A stretch of 64,000 nucleotides of DNA from Anaerolineae bacterium (GTDB taxonomy: Bacteria > Chloroflexota > Anaerolineae > 4572-78 > J111), in contig JAKLJP010000003.1 of assembly GCA_023151115.1 (NCBI GenBank), positions 186,001-250,000 of the forward strand, read 5' to 3'. Made by a program: the position numbers and the translations under genes. The notes under the pieces were generated by a model, which worked only from the letters and a program-made list of their open reading frames with translations, was not told where the DNA came from and did not search any database. Within the stretch, counting starts at the first letter, position 1, and each line of letters begins with the position of its first letter. This document shows positions 53,149 through 61,666 of the stretch, piece after piece.

Positions 53149-54551
53149 GGTACGGCCACCCAACTGGCATATCCTTTCACCGACCAGCTGGGTCCCACTT
53201 CAAAAGATTGCGGGTCGAGCAGCGCCAGGTGGGTTTCTTGTTCATCCGCCCGGCTGGCCAGGATGGCCGGCTGCCCATCAATCCGCCGGGTAGCAACTAC
53301 CTCCCAATCAGCCAAATATTTAACCCGCTCCAAGGTGACTGCATCGAGTACCTCGGTCCCATAACCGGCTTTACCCCAACCGCTTAAGAGCAAATACACC
53401 CCATCAGCGGTCAGGCTAATCGCACTGGCCTCAGCGTCATAACTGGCAACTTTGCGCCCACTCTCCACCTCGATCACCTGAAGCCCGGAAAACGTTTGCT
53501 CGCTCTGCCACAACCCTTCGGCATTACGAGTCGCCTCCGTAGTCTGGCCTAACATATAAAGCTGCGCCCCGTCGGCCGACAGCACCGCCGATTTAAAAGC
53601 ACCCTGCCAGGCTCCCTTTGCCTGGACTGCCCCGGCGGTAAAAGCTAAAAATTCCTCAACCCAGGAGCGAACCGCTTGTAGTTCAACACTGCTCACCGTT
53701 TGGGCGGTAAAATCTACGGTGATTAGTTTGTCGGCGTCGGCGTGGACAATGTACAGCTTACGTCCATCAGCCGAGAAAACCACCGCTGGCGACCAGTGAG
53801 CCATAAGGCGCTGTTCGTGAGAATCGGCGCAATTTTCCTCGCACCAACTGCCACTGATGATACCCGCCAGCGACCGCTTCCATTGGACTTCCAGGGTGGC
53901 CGCATTGAGCAGCGAAAGCTGCGGCCAATCGGGTTTCGACATGCCCGGCTCCGCACCGAGCGGTGCGCCGTAGATGGTCAGCGTTGTTCCTTCCTGGTCG
54001 TAGCGCAGCAGCGAGGGCCGAAATTCCAGGTCACGTTGGTCCGTGAGTTGGCCGGTATCCATGTCGAAAAGCAGCAATTGGCTGCTTTTTGCGGTGTGAT
54101 AGGTCAAAGCCAGGGTAGACGTGATCGGATGAAAAGCGAGCGGGCCAAGCCAACCCCGGCCTGGAAGAGCCGCCGTAACCCGATGCCCCCCTGGTAAATG
54201 GCTAAAGTACAACTCATCGGCGCTGGGCCGGCAACTGCTGCCGCCGCCATAAGGCTCGCAGCTTTGGCCGTGCGAACCGGCAGCCACCAGAGTTTGCCCA
54301 TCTGGCGCAATCGCCGCCGGCAAAGCGAATAAATTGTTGTTACTGATGGTGGTCAGAGTATGCTCTGGCATATCCCGCCCGGTAGCCGGGTCAACCAGGC
54401 GAATTTCATGGCGCTGCGCTTGTTCATTCCACAGCGAGAGCAGCACTCCCGCTTGAGGAGTGATTGTTGGGGTGAGAGCTGCACCGGCCTCAACCCCCAC
54501 CCCACCACAGGCGCTCAGCAACATCAGACATAAAAAGGTGATATTTCGCAT
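53145..54551 (-). CDS. Beta-propeller-like lipoprotein
   Basis: A 468-residue secreted lipoprotein. The signal peptide MRNITFLCLMLLSACGG has the lipobox LSAC. The rest consists of repeated WD/YVTN-like blades (FSADGRKLYIVHADADKLITVDF, LSADGAQLYMLGQT, LTADGVYLLLSGWG), suggesting a six- or seven-bladed propeller. No enzymatic motif is seen. The start at 54551 with GGAG upstream is favoured over a longer form, because only this one gives a proper signal peptide. Confidence 0.85.
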   Translation of the reverse strand: MRNITFLCLMLLSACGGVGVEAGAALTPTITPQAGVLLSLWNEQAQRHEIRLVDPATGRDMPEHTLTTISNNNLFALPAAIAPDGQTLVAAGSHGQSCEPYGGGSSCRPSADELYFSHLPGGHRVTAALPGRGWLGPLAFHPITSTLALTYHTAKSSQLLLFDMDTGQLTDQRDLEFRPSLLRYDQEGTTLTIYGAPLGAEPGMSKPDWPQLSLLNAATLEVQWKRSLAGIISGSWCEENCADSHEQRLMAHWSPAVVFSADGRKLYIVHADADKLITVDFTAQTVSSVELQAVRSWVEEFLAFTAGAVQAKGAWQGAFKSAVLSADGAQLYMLGQTTEATRNAEGLWQSEQTFSGLQVIEVESGRKVASYDAEASAISLTADGVYLLLSGWGKAGYGTEVLDAVTLERVKYLADWEVVATRRIDGQPAILASRADEQETHLALLDPQSFEVGPSWSVKGYASWVAVP

Positions 54552-54606
54552 CTCGGTGCTCCTATTCACCTTTATTACACCTGCCAGAACAAGAGGGTTC
54601 CGCCAT

Positions 54607-54720
54607 TTACGGCTGATAAACAATGATCTCGACCAAACCCTGGTGTGAGCAAATCAGCCAATCCGGGCCGGCGGCGGAGAGCAGCGCCGAGTCGCCTGCA
54701 CCGGACCACATCGTAATCAC
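54607..54720 (-). CDS. Possible small ORF or gene tail (37 aa)
   Basis: GTG at 54720 follows GAGGAG, and the frame runs 37 codons (MITMWSGAGDSALLSAAGPD...). It has coding-like composition but no family I recognise. It could be the end of a decayed gene upstream of the lipoprotein. Confidence 0.25.
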   Translation of the reverse strand: MITMWSGAGDSALLSAAGPDWLICSHQGLVEIIVYQP

Positions 54721-54810
54721 TATCTCCTCAGGTGGTTCGTAGTATAGCTGCTTCCCTACGGGTGTCAATCATAGTTTGACCTGGCCTCTAACTGAGGATA
54801 TACTGGGAGG

Positions 54811-55830
54811 ATGAAATTTGATACCACCCTCCTGAGCAGTGATTTGAGCCAGGTGCCCGCCTTGACCCGTACCGCCGAGGCCATGGGGTTTGCCGGCATC
54901 TGGGTGGCCGAAACTGCCCACGATGCCTTTTTACCGCTTACCCTGGCGGCGGAACACAGCCGGCAGCTTTCGTTAGGGACCGGCATTGCCCTGGCCTTTT
55001 CGCGCAGCCCGGCGGCGCTGGCTTACCTGTCCTGGGATTTGGCCCGCTTTTCACAGGGTCGTTTTATTTTGGGCCTGGGAACACAAGTCAAAGGGCATAA
55101 CGAGCGCCGTCTGGGGGTCAAGTGGGAGAAGCCGGTTGAGAAAATGCGCGAGGTCATCCTGGCCCTACGCGCTTTTTGGGATTGCTGGCAACATGGAACC
55201 AGGTTAAATTTTCGGGGTGAGTTTTTTAGGCTGACCCTCATGACCCCTTTCTTCAACCCCGGCCCGCACGACTACCCCCACGTGCCAATTTATATCGCCG
55301 GGGTTAATGCTGGCATGTGCCACCTGGCCGGCGAGTTGTGCCAGGGATTTCATGTCCATCCTTTGCACACCGTCCGCACTCTACGAGAAGTGACCCTGCC
55401 CAACATCGAACAAGGGCTGGCCCAGAGTGGACGCCGGCGCAGCGCAATAGAATTGACCAGCAGCATCTTTGTTATCCCCACCGACGACCCCGTTCAGACC
55501 CGCCGTTACGAGGCCGAGACCCGCCAGCAAATCGCCTTTTATGCCAGCACCCCCTCTTACAAAATTGTCTTTGATCTTCACGGCTGGGGCCAGACCGCCG
55601 AGCAGTTGAGCGCCCTGGCGGCTCGTGGCCGGTGGGCCGAGATGCCGGCCTTGATCAGCGATGACATCCTGGCCGAGTTCACCTTGCGCGGCCCCTGGGC
55701 TGAACTGCCGGCTCTGGTCAAGGCCAAATACGCCGGTCTGCTGGACCGGGTGAGCTACTATTTCCCCTTTGTGCCCGGTCAAAACGATCAGGGCTGGCAG
55801 GCCACGCTGGCCGGATTCAACAGCCCATAG
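54811..55830 (+). CDS. LLM-class F420-dependent oxidoreductase
   Basis: A 339-residue TIM-barrel flavin/F420 enzyme of the luciferase-like monooxygenase superfamily. It has LTRTAEAMGFAGIWVAETAHDAF, SLGTGIALAFSRSPAALAYLSWDLARFSQGRFILGLGTQVKGHNERR and YPHVPIYIAGVN. The sequence resembles the TIGR03617 subgroup, thought to use coenzyme F420. The substrate is unknown. No F420 biosynthesis gene is nearby. Confidence 0.9.
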   Translation: MKFDTTLLSSDLSQVPALTRTAEAMGFAGIWVAETAHDAFLPLTLAAEHSRQLSLGTGIALAFSRSPAALAYLSWDLARFSQGRFILGLGTQVKGHNERRLGVKWEKPVEKMREVILALRAFWDCWQHGTRLNFRGEFFRLTLMTPFFNPGPHDYPHVPIYIAGVNAGMCHLAGELCQGFHVHPLHTVRTLREVTLPNIEQGLAQSGRRRSAIELTSSIFVIPTDDPVQTRRYEAETRQQIAFYASTPSYKIVFDLHGWGQTAEQLSALAARGRWAEMPALISDDILAEFTLRGPWAELPALVKAKYAGLLDRVSYYFPFVPGQNDQGWQATLAGFNSP

Positions 55831-55919
55831 GTCTACCGTAACGCTTTCCGTAACGGTCAGCAGACATCTTCCTCCTAAACTAAGGTCAACTGATAAATTT
55901 AATCGTGGAGGAAGTTGCC

Positions 55920-56831
55920 GTGAAAAAGTTCTTTAAGTGGGTGGGCCTTATTGTCGCTGGGCTGCTCGGAATTGTCGTACTGAGCTTGGGAGTGATATTT
56001 ATTCTGAGTGAGGTGCGGCTGAATAAGCTCTATCAAATTGAGGTCGCGCCAGTTGCCATCCCCACCGATGCCGCCTCTATCGCCGAAGGGAAACGGCTCT
56101 TTGCCACCCGTGGCTGTGGTGACTGTCACAAAAGCAACGGTGCAGGGGGTGATTTTATTGACGATCCGTTGCTGGGGTATATTAACGCCGCCAATCTGAC
56201 CGCGGGCCAGGGCGGCCGCGGCGGCAGTTTTAGCGACGATGACTGGGTGCGAGCGATTCGCCACGGGGTTGGCCCTGATGGCAAGCCGCTGTGGATTATG
56301 CCTTCGCAGGAATTTAACGCCATCAACGACAAAGATTTGGGGGCGCTCATCGCTTACATCAAAAGCCTGCCGCCGGTGGATATGGAAATTCCAGAGAAGC
56401 GCCTGGGACCGCTGGGGCGAGTCCTGTTGGTAACGAGCGAACAGGTAACCGTTTTGCCCGCCGAGCGCATAGACCACGCCGCGCCTCGTCCCGCCGCCGT
56501 CGAAGTGGCGGCTACCGTGGAGTATGGGGCCTACCAGGCCCAAACATGTGTCGGCTGTCACGGGGCGACTCTCTCCGGCGGCGCAATTCCCGGCGTTCCG
56601 GCCGAGCCACCTTATCCGGCCAACCTGACCCCCGACCCTGAAACCGGCCTGGGCACCTGGACCGAAGCCGACTTTGTGCAGGCCATCCGCACCGGCGTCC
56701 GTCCCGACGGGTCCACGATAAATCCAACCCTCATGCCCTGGCCCAACTTTGCCCAGATGAGCGATACCGAACTCAGCGCTTTGTGGCTCTATCTCCAATC
56801 CATTCCGGCCAAACCCGAAGGGCAACGTTAA
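55920..56831 (+). CDS. Membrane-anchored diheme cytochrome c
   Basis: A 303-residue protein. The N-terminal helix (WVGLIVAGLLGIVVLSLGVIFIL) anchors it. Two class-I cytochrome c domains have haem motifs CGDCH (near residue 67) and CVGCH (near 205), with axial Met candidates in WIMPSQEF and LMPWPNF. GTG at 55920 with GGAGGAAG upstream is the start. It likely carries electrons at the outer face of the membrane. The partner oxidase or dehydrogenase is not in the window. Confidence 0.9.
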   Translation: MKKFFKWVGLIVAGLLGIVVLSLGVIFILSEVRLNKLYQIEVAPVAIPTDAASIAEGKRLFATRGCGDCHKSNGAGGDFIDDPLLGYINAANLTAGQGGRGGSFSDDDWVRAIRHGVGPDGKPLWIMPSQEFNAINDKDLGALIAYIKSLPPVDMEIPEKRLGPLGRVLLVTSEQVTVLPAERIDHAAPRPAAVEVAATVEYGAYQAQTCVGCHGATLSGGAIPGVPAEPPYPANLTPDPETGLGTWTEADFVQAIRTGVRPDGSTINPTLMPWPNFAQMSDTELSALWLYLQSIPAKPEGQR

Positions 56832-56867
56832 CCAAAAAAATAGATGAGGCATTTCTACCAGTACATT

Positions 56868-57059
56868 ACCGCCAAGGGTGGGAGCTTCTATTACCCCCTT
56901 GTCGAAGGCGCCCCTGGGTATTCCTCAGACTGGATTGGAAGCCCGCAAGCAACTGATTGCACTGGGTCGCCCTGGTACGCCGGACCAATTTTGTTCCTCT
57001 GCTCCCCCCTGGCCAATTACGTTACCAGCCACGTGTTGCAGGTGGATGGCGGACACTAA
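56868..57059 (+). pseudogene. C-terminal relic of a short-chain dehydrogenase
   Basis: The sequence LEARKQLIALGRPGTPD in one frame and FLCSPLANYVTSHVLQVDGGH in another together form the C-terminus of an SDR (ending QVDGG). A frameshift separates the two parts, and the Rossmann and catalytic parts are absent. Confidence 0.65.
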
Positions 57060-57078
57060 GTGATTGTCCAAAAATTAA

Positions 57079-57132
57079 ATTCCCTCAAGTTCCTATGAGT
57101 TCCAGGGAACTAAGGGAACTTGTAGGAACTCA
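57079..57132. repeat. GGAACTNA-type inverted array
   Basis: TTCCCTCAAGTTCC and ATGAGTTCC are answered by GGGAACTAAGGGAACTTG and AGGAACTC. It shares its units with the array at 42551. Confidence 0.78.
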
Positions 57133-57182
57133 AATGGGAAGTAAATTTTAGACGTTTACTAAGCACAATCCTGATCAATTTA

Positions 57183-57216
57183 AACGGATGAAGCTATCAG
57201 GCTCATCCGTTTTTTA
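57183..57216 (+). terminator. Intrinsic terminator
   Basis: AACGGATGA, an 11-base loop, TCATCCGTT and a T-run. No intact gene lies directly upstream, so it probably served the decayed SDR gene. Confidence 0.8.
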
Positions 57217-57235
57217 TTCCCAACGCGGATTCTTT

Positions 57236-57264
57236 TTGACATTGTTAAGCTAATCTGGTATATT
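57236..57264 (+). promoter_or_regulatory. Strong promoter of the aldehyde dehydrogenase-CoA transferase cluster
   Basis: Perfect TTGACA (57236-57241) and TATATT (57259-57264) have 17-bp spacing. An imperfect palindrome directly downstream (57271-57288, ATACC...GGTAT) overlaps the expected start and could bind the TetR regulator encoded at 61667. Confidence 0.78.
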
Positions 57265-57270
57265 GAAAAC

Positions 57271-57288
57271 ATACCTTCCAGTCGGTAT
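57271..57288. promoter_or_regulatory. Candidate TetR operator
   Basis: ATACCTTCCAGTCGGTAT has five-base inverted ends and two further symmetric positions. It lies at the predicted transcription start of the catabolic cluster, which contains a TetR gene. Confidence 0.45.
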
Positions 57289-57294
57289 TTTCTT

Positions 57295-57390
57295 ATATCC
57301 TTCCCCATCTACAAAACCCTCACCAACATTTTGGAAGAGGCAAAAAACTCTGGTTCTTCAGGATTTCGTGGGTTTGGGCGTGATACGTAA
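57295..57390 (+). pseudogene. N-terminal relic of a TetR regulator gene
   Basis: Positions 57324-57346 are identical, apart from one A in a homopolymer, to 61696-61719 near the start of the TetR gene, where they encode ANILEEAKK. Beyond this the similarity is lost. It looks like the left end of a second, deleted TetR copy between the promoter and the aldehyde dehydrogenase. Confidence 0.6.
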
Positions 57391-57468
57391 TGACCCTAAT
57401 CACCTATCAGGCATCACGTTGCCGCTGCCCCCTGAAATCCGAAAAGCCTCCAAAATCAGGAGTTGTTT

Positions 57469-58929
57469 ATGGCTCAAATGTTCATCAACGGTGAGTGGGT
57501 CAATGCCCTGAGCGGCAAGACCTATGAGGTCAAAAATCCCGCCAACCGTCAAATGATTGATGCTGTGCCCTTAGGCGACGCCGCCGACGCGCGGGCCGCC
57601 GTTGACGCCGCGGTCGCCGCCTTTGGCGAGTGGGCCAGCACCGCCCCGGATAAGCGGGCCGAATTGATGCAGGCCGGAATTGTCAAAGTGAAAGAAAATT
57701 TATCCGAACTGACGACTTTGTTGACCAAAGAGCAGGGCAAACCGCTCATGGAGGCCAACGGTGAGCTGCACCACTTTTTGCACGGCATGGAATTTTACGC
57801 CGGCCTGGCCAGCAAAATTCGGGGCGCTTTGGCTCCCCTGCCGCCCGCCATGAACCCCAAAAGTTATGGCGTGATTATGCCTCAGCCGGTCGGCGTGTCG
57901 GTGGGTATTGTGCCCTGGAACTTCCCCATTACCCTGATGGGGACCAAGGTTGGTCCGGCGCTGGCGGCGGGCTGCCCCATCATCATTAAACCGGCCAGCA
58001 CTACCCCTTTGACCTCGCTAAAAATTATTGGCCTGCTGAACGAGGCCGGTCTCCCTCCGGGGGTGCTGCAATGCGTCACCGGGCCGGGTGGATCGCTGGG
58101 GCGCGAATTGATTAGTCATCCCCAAGTGCGGCGGGTCGCTCTGACCGGCAGTACCGCCACCGGCGAGCAAGTGATGCAGGTGGCCGGGCCGAAATTCAAG
58201 CGGATCACCCTGGAATTGGGCGGCTCCGACCCCATGATCGTTTGCCCCGATGCTGATCTGGCCAAAGCGATCAACGGGGCGATGATTGGCCGTTACTGGA
58301 ACGCGGGGCAAGCCTGCCTGGCGGTCAAGCGGCTCTATCTGTTCGAGGAGATTTACGACGAGTTTGTAGATGCCCTCGTCGGCAAGGTCAAACGATATGA
58401 GCCGGGCGACGGTCTGACCAAAGCCGAAAAACCCAAGATTCGCATGGGGCCGCTGCATACCGAAAGCCAGCGAGTCGAGGTGGAAGAACAAGTGGCCGAT
58501 GCGGTCGGCCAAGGGGCCGAGGTATTGGCCGGCGGTACACGTCCTGAAGGAGTGGAACTGGATAAAGGCTATTTTTACAACCCGGCGGTGGTAGTCAACA
58601 TGCCGGAGGACAGCCGGTTGGTGACGGAGGAGGTCTTTGGACCGGTGCTGCCGGTGTTCAAAGTGAAGGACCTGGACGAGGCGATTGCCAAAGCCAACGC
58701 CAGCCCGTGGGGGTTGGGCGCATCCATCTGGACGAACAACATGAAATGGGCCAACCAGGCTGCCCGCGAGGTCGAGAGCGGGATGCTCTGGATCAACCAG
58801 ATTCATTACGGTTACGACGAAATGCCCTTCGGTGGAGTTAAAGCCAGCGGCATTGGCCGCGAGCACGGCCCGGAGGCGCTGGATTATTATTTAGAGCCGA
58901 AGAGCGTGGTGTTTGGCGGCCTGGACTGA
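57469..58929 (+). CDS. NAD(P)-dependent aldehyde dehydrogenase
   Basis: A 486-residue ALDH superfamily enzyme. The Asn of the active site is in VPWNFPI, the general-base Glu in ITLELGGSDP and the catalytic Cys in NAGQACLAVKR. The coenzyme-binding GSTATGEQV motif is present. Similarity to succinate-semialdehyde or lactaldehyde dehydrogenases is likely, but the substrate is not defined. ATG at 57469 with AGGAG seven bases upstream is the start. It leads a cluster with crotonase and CoA-transferase genes. Its TGA directly borders a GGATTTT array. Confidence 0.94.
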   Translation: MAQMFINGEWVNALSGKTYEVKNPANRQMIDAVPLGDAADARAAVDAAVAAFGEWASTAPDKRAELMQAGIVKVKENLSELTTLLTKEQGKPLMEANGELHHFLHGMEFYAGLASKIRGALAPLPPAMNPKSYGVIMPQPVGVSVGIVPWNFPITLMGTKVGPALAAGCPIIIKPASTTPLTSLKIIGLLNEAGLPPGVLQCVTGPGGSLGRELISHPQVRRVALTGSTATGEQVMQVAGPKFKRITLELGGSDPMIVCPDADLAKAINGAMIGRYWNAGQACLAVKRLYLFEEIYDEFVDALVGKVKRYEPGDGLTKAEKPKIRMGPLHTESQRVEVEEQVADAVGQGAEVLAGGTRPEGVELDKGYFYNPAVVVNMPEDSRLVTEEVFGPVLPVFKVKDLDEAIAKANASPWGLGASIWTNNMKWANQAAREVESGMLWINQIHYGYDEMPFGGVKASGIGREHGPEALDYYLEPKSVVFGGLD

Positions 58930-59165
58930 TTTTAGATTTTGGATTTTGTGTCGCGCTAAGTCCAAAGCGGATATGTTAGCCAAGCTAGCTACCGTTGAAG
59001 AAGAAAGTGATGAAACACTGTACTGGTTGGAGTTGCTGATCGAGACAGGCCTTATCCCTAAGGGCGCTTATCTGATCTGATGCGAGAAACAAACGAAGTT
59101 CTAGCAATGACAGTTTCGTCAATGAAAACATTGCGCAAAAGCAATAATCCAAAATCCAAAATGGA
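58930..59165. repeat. Inverted GGATTTT heptamer pair enclosing a gene relic
   Basis: The left arm TTTTAGATTTTGGATTTTG (58930-58948) and the right arm AATCCAAAATCCAAAATGG (59145-59163) are inverted. They enclose about 195 bp of a decayed four-helix-bundle gene. The same unit is inserted in lutB. Confidence 0.85.
58946..59148 (+). pseudogene. C-terminal relic of a four-helix-bundle (S23/IVP-type) protein
   Basis: The frame from 58946 reads LCRAKSKADMLAKL, then TVEEESDETLYWLELLIETGLI, up to a TGA at 59078-59080. In the overlapping frame it continues LMRETNEVLAMTVSSMKTLRKS. Together they match the last two helices of the four-helix-bundle family known from 23S rRNA intervening sequences (TIGR02436), with one frameshift. 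The N-terminal half is missing. It lies exactly between inverted heptamer arms. Confidence 0.75.
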
Positions 59166-59173
59166 GAGGTGTT

Positions 59174-59956
59174 ATGGCAGATATATACGTAACTCTAACC
59201 AAAGAAGCGCCGCTGGGCATCATTACCCTCAACCGGCCCCCGGCGAATAGCTACGACCTCAAATTTATGCAAGATTTGGATACCGCCATCGAAGGCGCAG
59301 CGCGAGATACCGAGATCAAAGCGGCGTTGCTGGTTAGCGCCTCGGAGAAGTTTTTCTCCAGCGGAGCCGATATTAAAGCTTTTCTGGCTAATACGCCGCA
59401 GGCCAATACGGAGATGGTTAATTTTGCCCATCAAGCCTTGGCTAAGATGGCCCACGTTCCCAAAGTTTTTATCGCCGTGATTAACGGGCACGCCCTGGGC
59501 GGCGGGCTGGAGATGGCCCTGGCTTGCGATTTGCGCTTTGTAGGCGAGGGCAACTTCAGATTGGGTTTGCCAGAGGCGACTTTGGGGCTACTCCCCGGCA
59601 ATGGGGGCACGCAGCGGTTGGCGCGACTCATCGGGGCTAACCGGGCGCTCGAGATGATGTTGACCGGGGAGACAGTAGGCCCCGGCAAAGCGGTTGACCT
59701 AGGGATTGCCAACAAAATCTTTCCCACCGCCTCAGTGTTGGACGAGGCCAAAACTTATGCCCTAAAGTTGGCAAATGGCCCTACCAAAGCGCTGGCTTAT
59801 ATCAAGCGCTGCGTTTATGAGGGGATAGAACACCCCCTGGCCGATGGCCTGCTGCTAGAACGGAAACTCATCACCGACATCTTCACCACCGAAGATGCTC
59901 GCGAGGGATTGACCGCTTTTGTGGAAAAACGGAAAGCCGAGTTCAAGGGAAGATAG
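59174..59956 (+). CDS. Enoyl-CoA hydratase/isomerase (crotonase family)
   Basis: A 260-residue crotonase. The oxyanion and catalytic segments are SSGADIKAF, INGHALGGGLEMALACD (Glu) and LPEATLGLLPGNGGTQRL (second Glu), so hydratase activity is plausible. GAGAGG from the end of the adjoining array precedes the ATG and may be its ribosome-binding site. It is followed 14 bases later by the CoA-transferase genes. Confidence 0.93.
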   Translation: MADIYVTLTKEAPLGIITLNRPPANSYDLKFMQDLDTAIEGAARDTEIKAALLVSASEKFFSSGADIKAFLANTPQANTEMVNFAHQALAKMAHVPKVFIAVINGHALGGGLEMALACDLRFVGEGNFRLGLPEATLGLLPGNGGTQRLARLIGANRALEMMLTGETVGPGKAVDLGIANKIFPTASVLDEAKTYALKLANGPTKALAYIKRCVYEGIEHPLADGLLLERKLITDIFTTEDAREGLTAFVEKRKAEFKGR

Positions 59957-59970
59957 GGAACTGAGGGAAG

Positions 59971-60882
59971 ATGCCTGATTCCAAATTACTGTCTCTCTCC
60001 GAAGCTATCTCCCGCTTTGTGCCCGATGGCAGCTCGGTGGCGTTGGGGACGGCCCAGGAGTCGTGCATTCCTTTTGCTGCCGGCCACGAGATCATCCGTC
60101 AACGCAAACGTAACCTGACCCTGATCGGCCCCATTTCGGATATTTTGTTTGACCAGCTTATCGGCGCCGGCTGTGTCCGCAAAATCCGGGCGGCCTGGGT
60201 CGGCAATGTTATCACCGGCTCCGCCTACAATTTTCGCCACGCCGTCGAGCAGGGTCTCATCGAAATGGAGGATCATTCCAATCTGACTCTGGCCATGGGC
60301 CTGCGCGCCGGGGCGATGGGAGTCCCTTTTATGCCAGCCCGGACCGCTCTGGGCAGTGATCTGTATAAAACCAACGCCGGCCTCAAAGTGATCACCTGTC
60401 CTTTTAGCGGCGATAAGCTGACCGCCGTGGCGGCCATCAACCCCGACGTAACGATCATTCACCTCCAACGCGCCGACGAATACGGTAACGCCCACTTTTG
60501 GGGTAACTTCGGCATTACCCGTGAGGCCTGCCTGGCCAGTCGCCACATCGTCATTACCGCCGAAGAGATTGTACCGCCCGACGTTATCAGCAGCGACCCC
60601 AATCGAGTCATCACCCCCGGCTTTCGGGTCAGTGCGGTGGTTCATACCCCGTGGGGAGCGCATCCTTCGCCGGCGCCGGGTTATTATAATCGAGACCATC
60701 AGGCCTTTGCCGATTATCGCCAGGCTAGCGTCACCCCCGCCGCATTTGCCGACTGGCAGGCTCGTTGGGTAGACGGGGTACGAAGCAGCTCGGATTACCT
60801 GAGCTTGCTGGGTCAGGAAAGAGTGGCCAGCCTGGCCTTGAAAAAACACGAGCTGTCGGCGGTTGTAGATTATGGCTACTAA
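59971..60882 (+). CDS. CoA-transferase subunit A (glutaconate CoA-transferase-like)
   Basis: A 303-residue family I CoA-transferase alpha subunit. It has FVPDGSSVALGTAQESCIPFAAGHEIIRQ, LTLIGPISDILFDQLIGAGCV, and the ADEYGNAHFWGNFG and RHIVITAEEIV segments of GctA-like proteins. It would activate an acid to its CoA ester for the crotonase. GAGGGAAG precedes the ATG. Its 3' end overlaps subunit B by 11 bases. Confidence 0.9.
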   Translation: MPDSKLLSLSEAISRFVPDGSSVALGTAQESCIPFAAGHEIIRQRKRNLTLIGPISDILFDQLIGAGCVRKIRAAWVGNVITGSAYNFRHAVEQGLIEMEDHSNLTLAMGLRAGAMGVPFMPARTALGSDLYKTNAGLKVITCPFSGDKLTAVAAINPDVTIIHLQRADEYGNAHFWGNFGITREACLASRHIVITAEEIVPPDVISSDPNRVITPGFRVSAVVHTPWGAHPSPAPGYYNRDHQAFADYRQASVTPAAFADWQARWVDGVRSSSDYLSLLGQERVASLALKKHELSAVVDYGY

Positions 60883-61654
60883 TCGCCCGCCCTACACCCT
60901 GGCCCAATTGATGGTCACCGCCGCCGCCCGCGAAATCAACGATGGCGACGTGGTGTTTGTGGGGATGCGTCTACCGCTGCTGGGCTTTTTGTTAGCCAAA
61001 AGTACCCACGCCCCTCAGTCCGTAGGGGTGTATGAACTCGGCGTAATTCGCGAAACCGTCGCCCCCGAACCAATCCTGACGATGGGCGACCTGCCCAACC
61101 TCTCCCAGGCCCAGTGGCTGGCCGACACCGCCGACCTGATGGGCTTGCTGCAACAGGGATGGGTGGATGTCAGCTTTATCGGTGGCGCCCAGGTGGACCG
61201 TTTTGGAAATTTGAATACCAGCTACATTGGCGGGCTAGAAAACATACAGACCCGGCTGCCCGGCAGTGGCGGCGCATGCGACCTGGCCAGCCTGGCCAGG
61301 CGGCACATTATCATTATGACTCACCAAAAGCGTCGTTTTGTGCCCCGGGTGGATTACATCACGTCGCCCGGCTACGGCGATGGGGCCGGCTGGCGCGAGC
61401 GGGTTGGTTTGCCCCGCGGCGGTCCTGCGACGGTAATCACTACGCTGGGCGTGCTTCATTTTGACGCCGAAACTCGGGAGATGGTGTTGGCCTCGATTCA
61501 TCCCGGCGTCACCGTAGAAGAGATAAGGGCCAACACCGGCTGGGAGCTGCGGGTCGCCCCGAATTTGGCGCAAACGCCTGCGCCAACCGAAGCCGAACTG
61601 GCCATGCTGCAACACTTTGACCCAACAGGTTTTTGGACCGGCAACTTTTTTTAG
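60872..61654 (+). CDS. CoA-transferase subunit B (glutaconate CoA-transferase-like)
   Basis: A 260-residue beta subunit. VYELGVIRE contains the candidate catalytic Glu that carries the CoA thioester. FIGGAQVDRFGNLNTSYIGG and LPGSGGACDLASLARRHIIIM are typical. It pairs with the preceding gene. The exact acid (glutaconate, oxoadipate or another dicarboxylate) cannot be decided; an aldehyde dehydrogenase and a Liv-type importer in the same cluster suggest uptake and oxidation of a small acid or amino-acid-like compound. Confidence 0.9.
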   Translation: MATNRPPYTLAQLMVTAAAREINDGDVVFVGMRLPLLGFLLAKSTHAPQSVGVYELGVIRETVAPEPILTMGDLPNLSQAQWLADTADLMGLLQQGWVDVSFIGGAQVDRFGNLNTSYIGGLENIQTRLPGSGGACDLASLARRHIIIMTHQKRRFVPRVDYITSPGYGDGAGWRERVGLPRGGPATVITTLGVLHFDAETREMVLASIHPGVTVEEIRANTGWELRVAPNLAQTPAPTEAELAMLQHFDPTGFWTGNFF

Positions 61655-61666
61655 CTTGACATCTAT

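Noticed and set aside
58930..59165. Diversity-generating retroelement with Avd-like protein
   Set aside because: The four-helix relic fits S23/IVP proteins better, and there is no reverse transcriptase, template repeat or variable repeat in the window.
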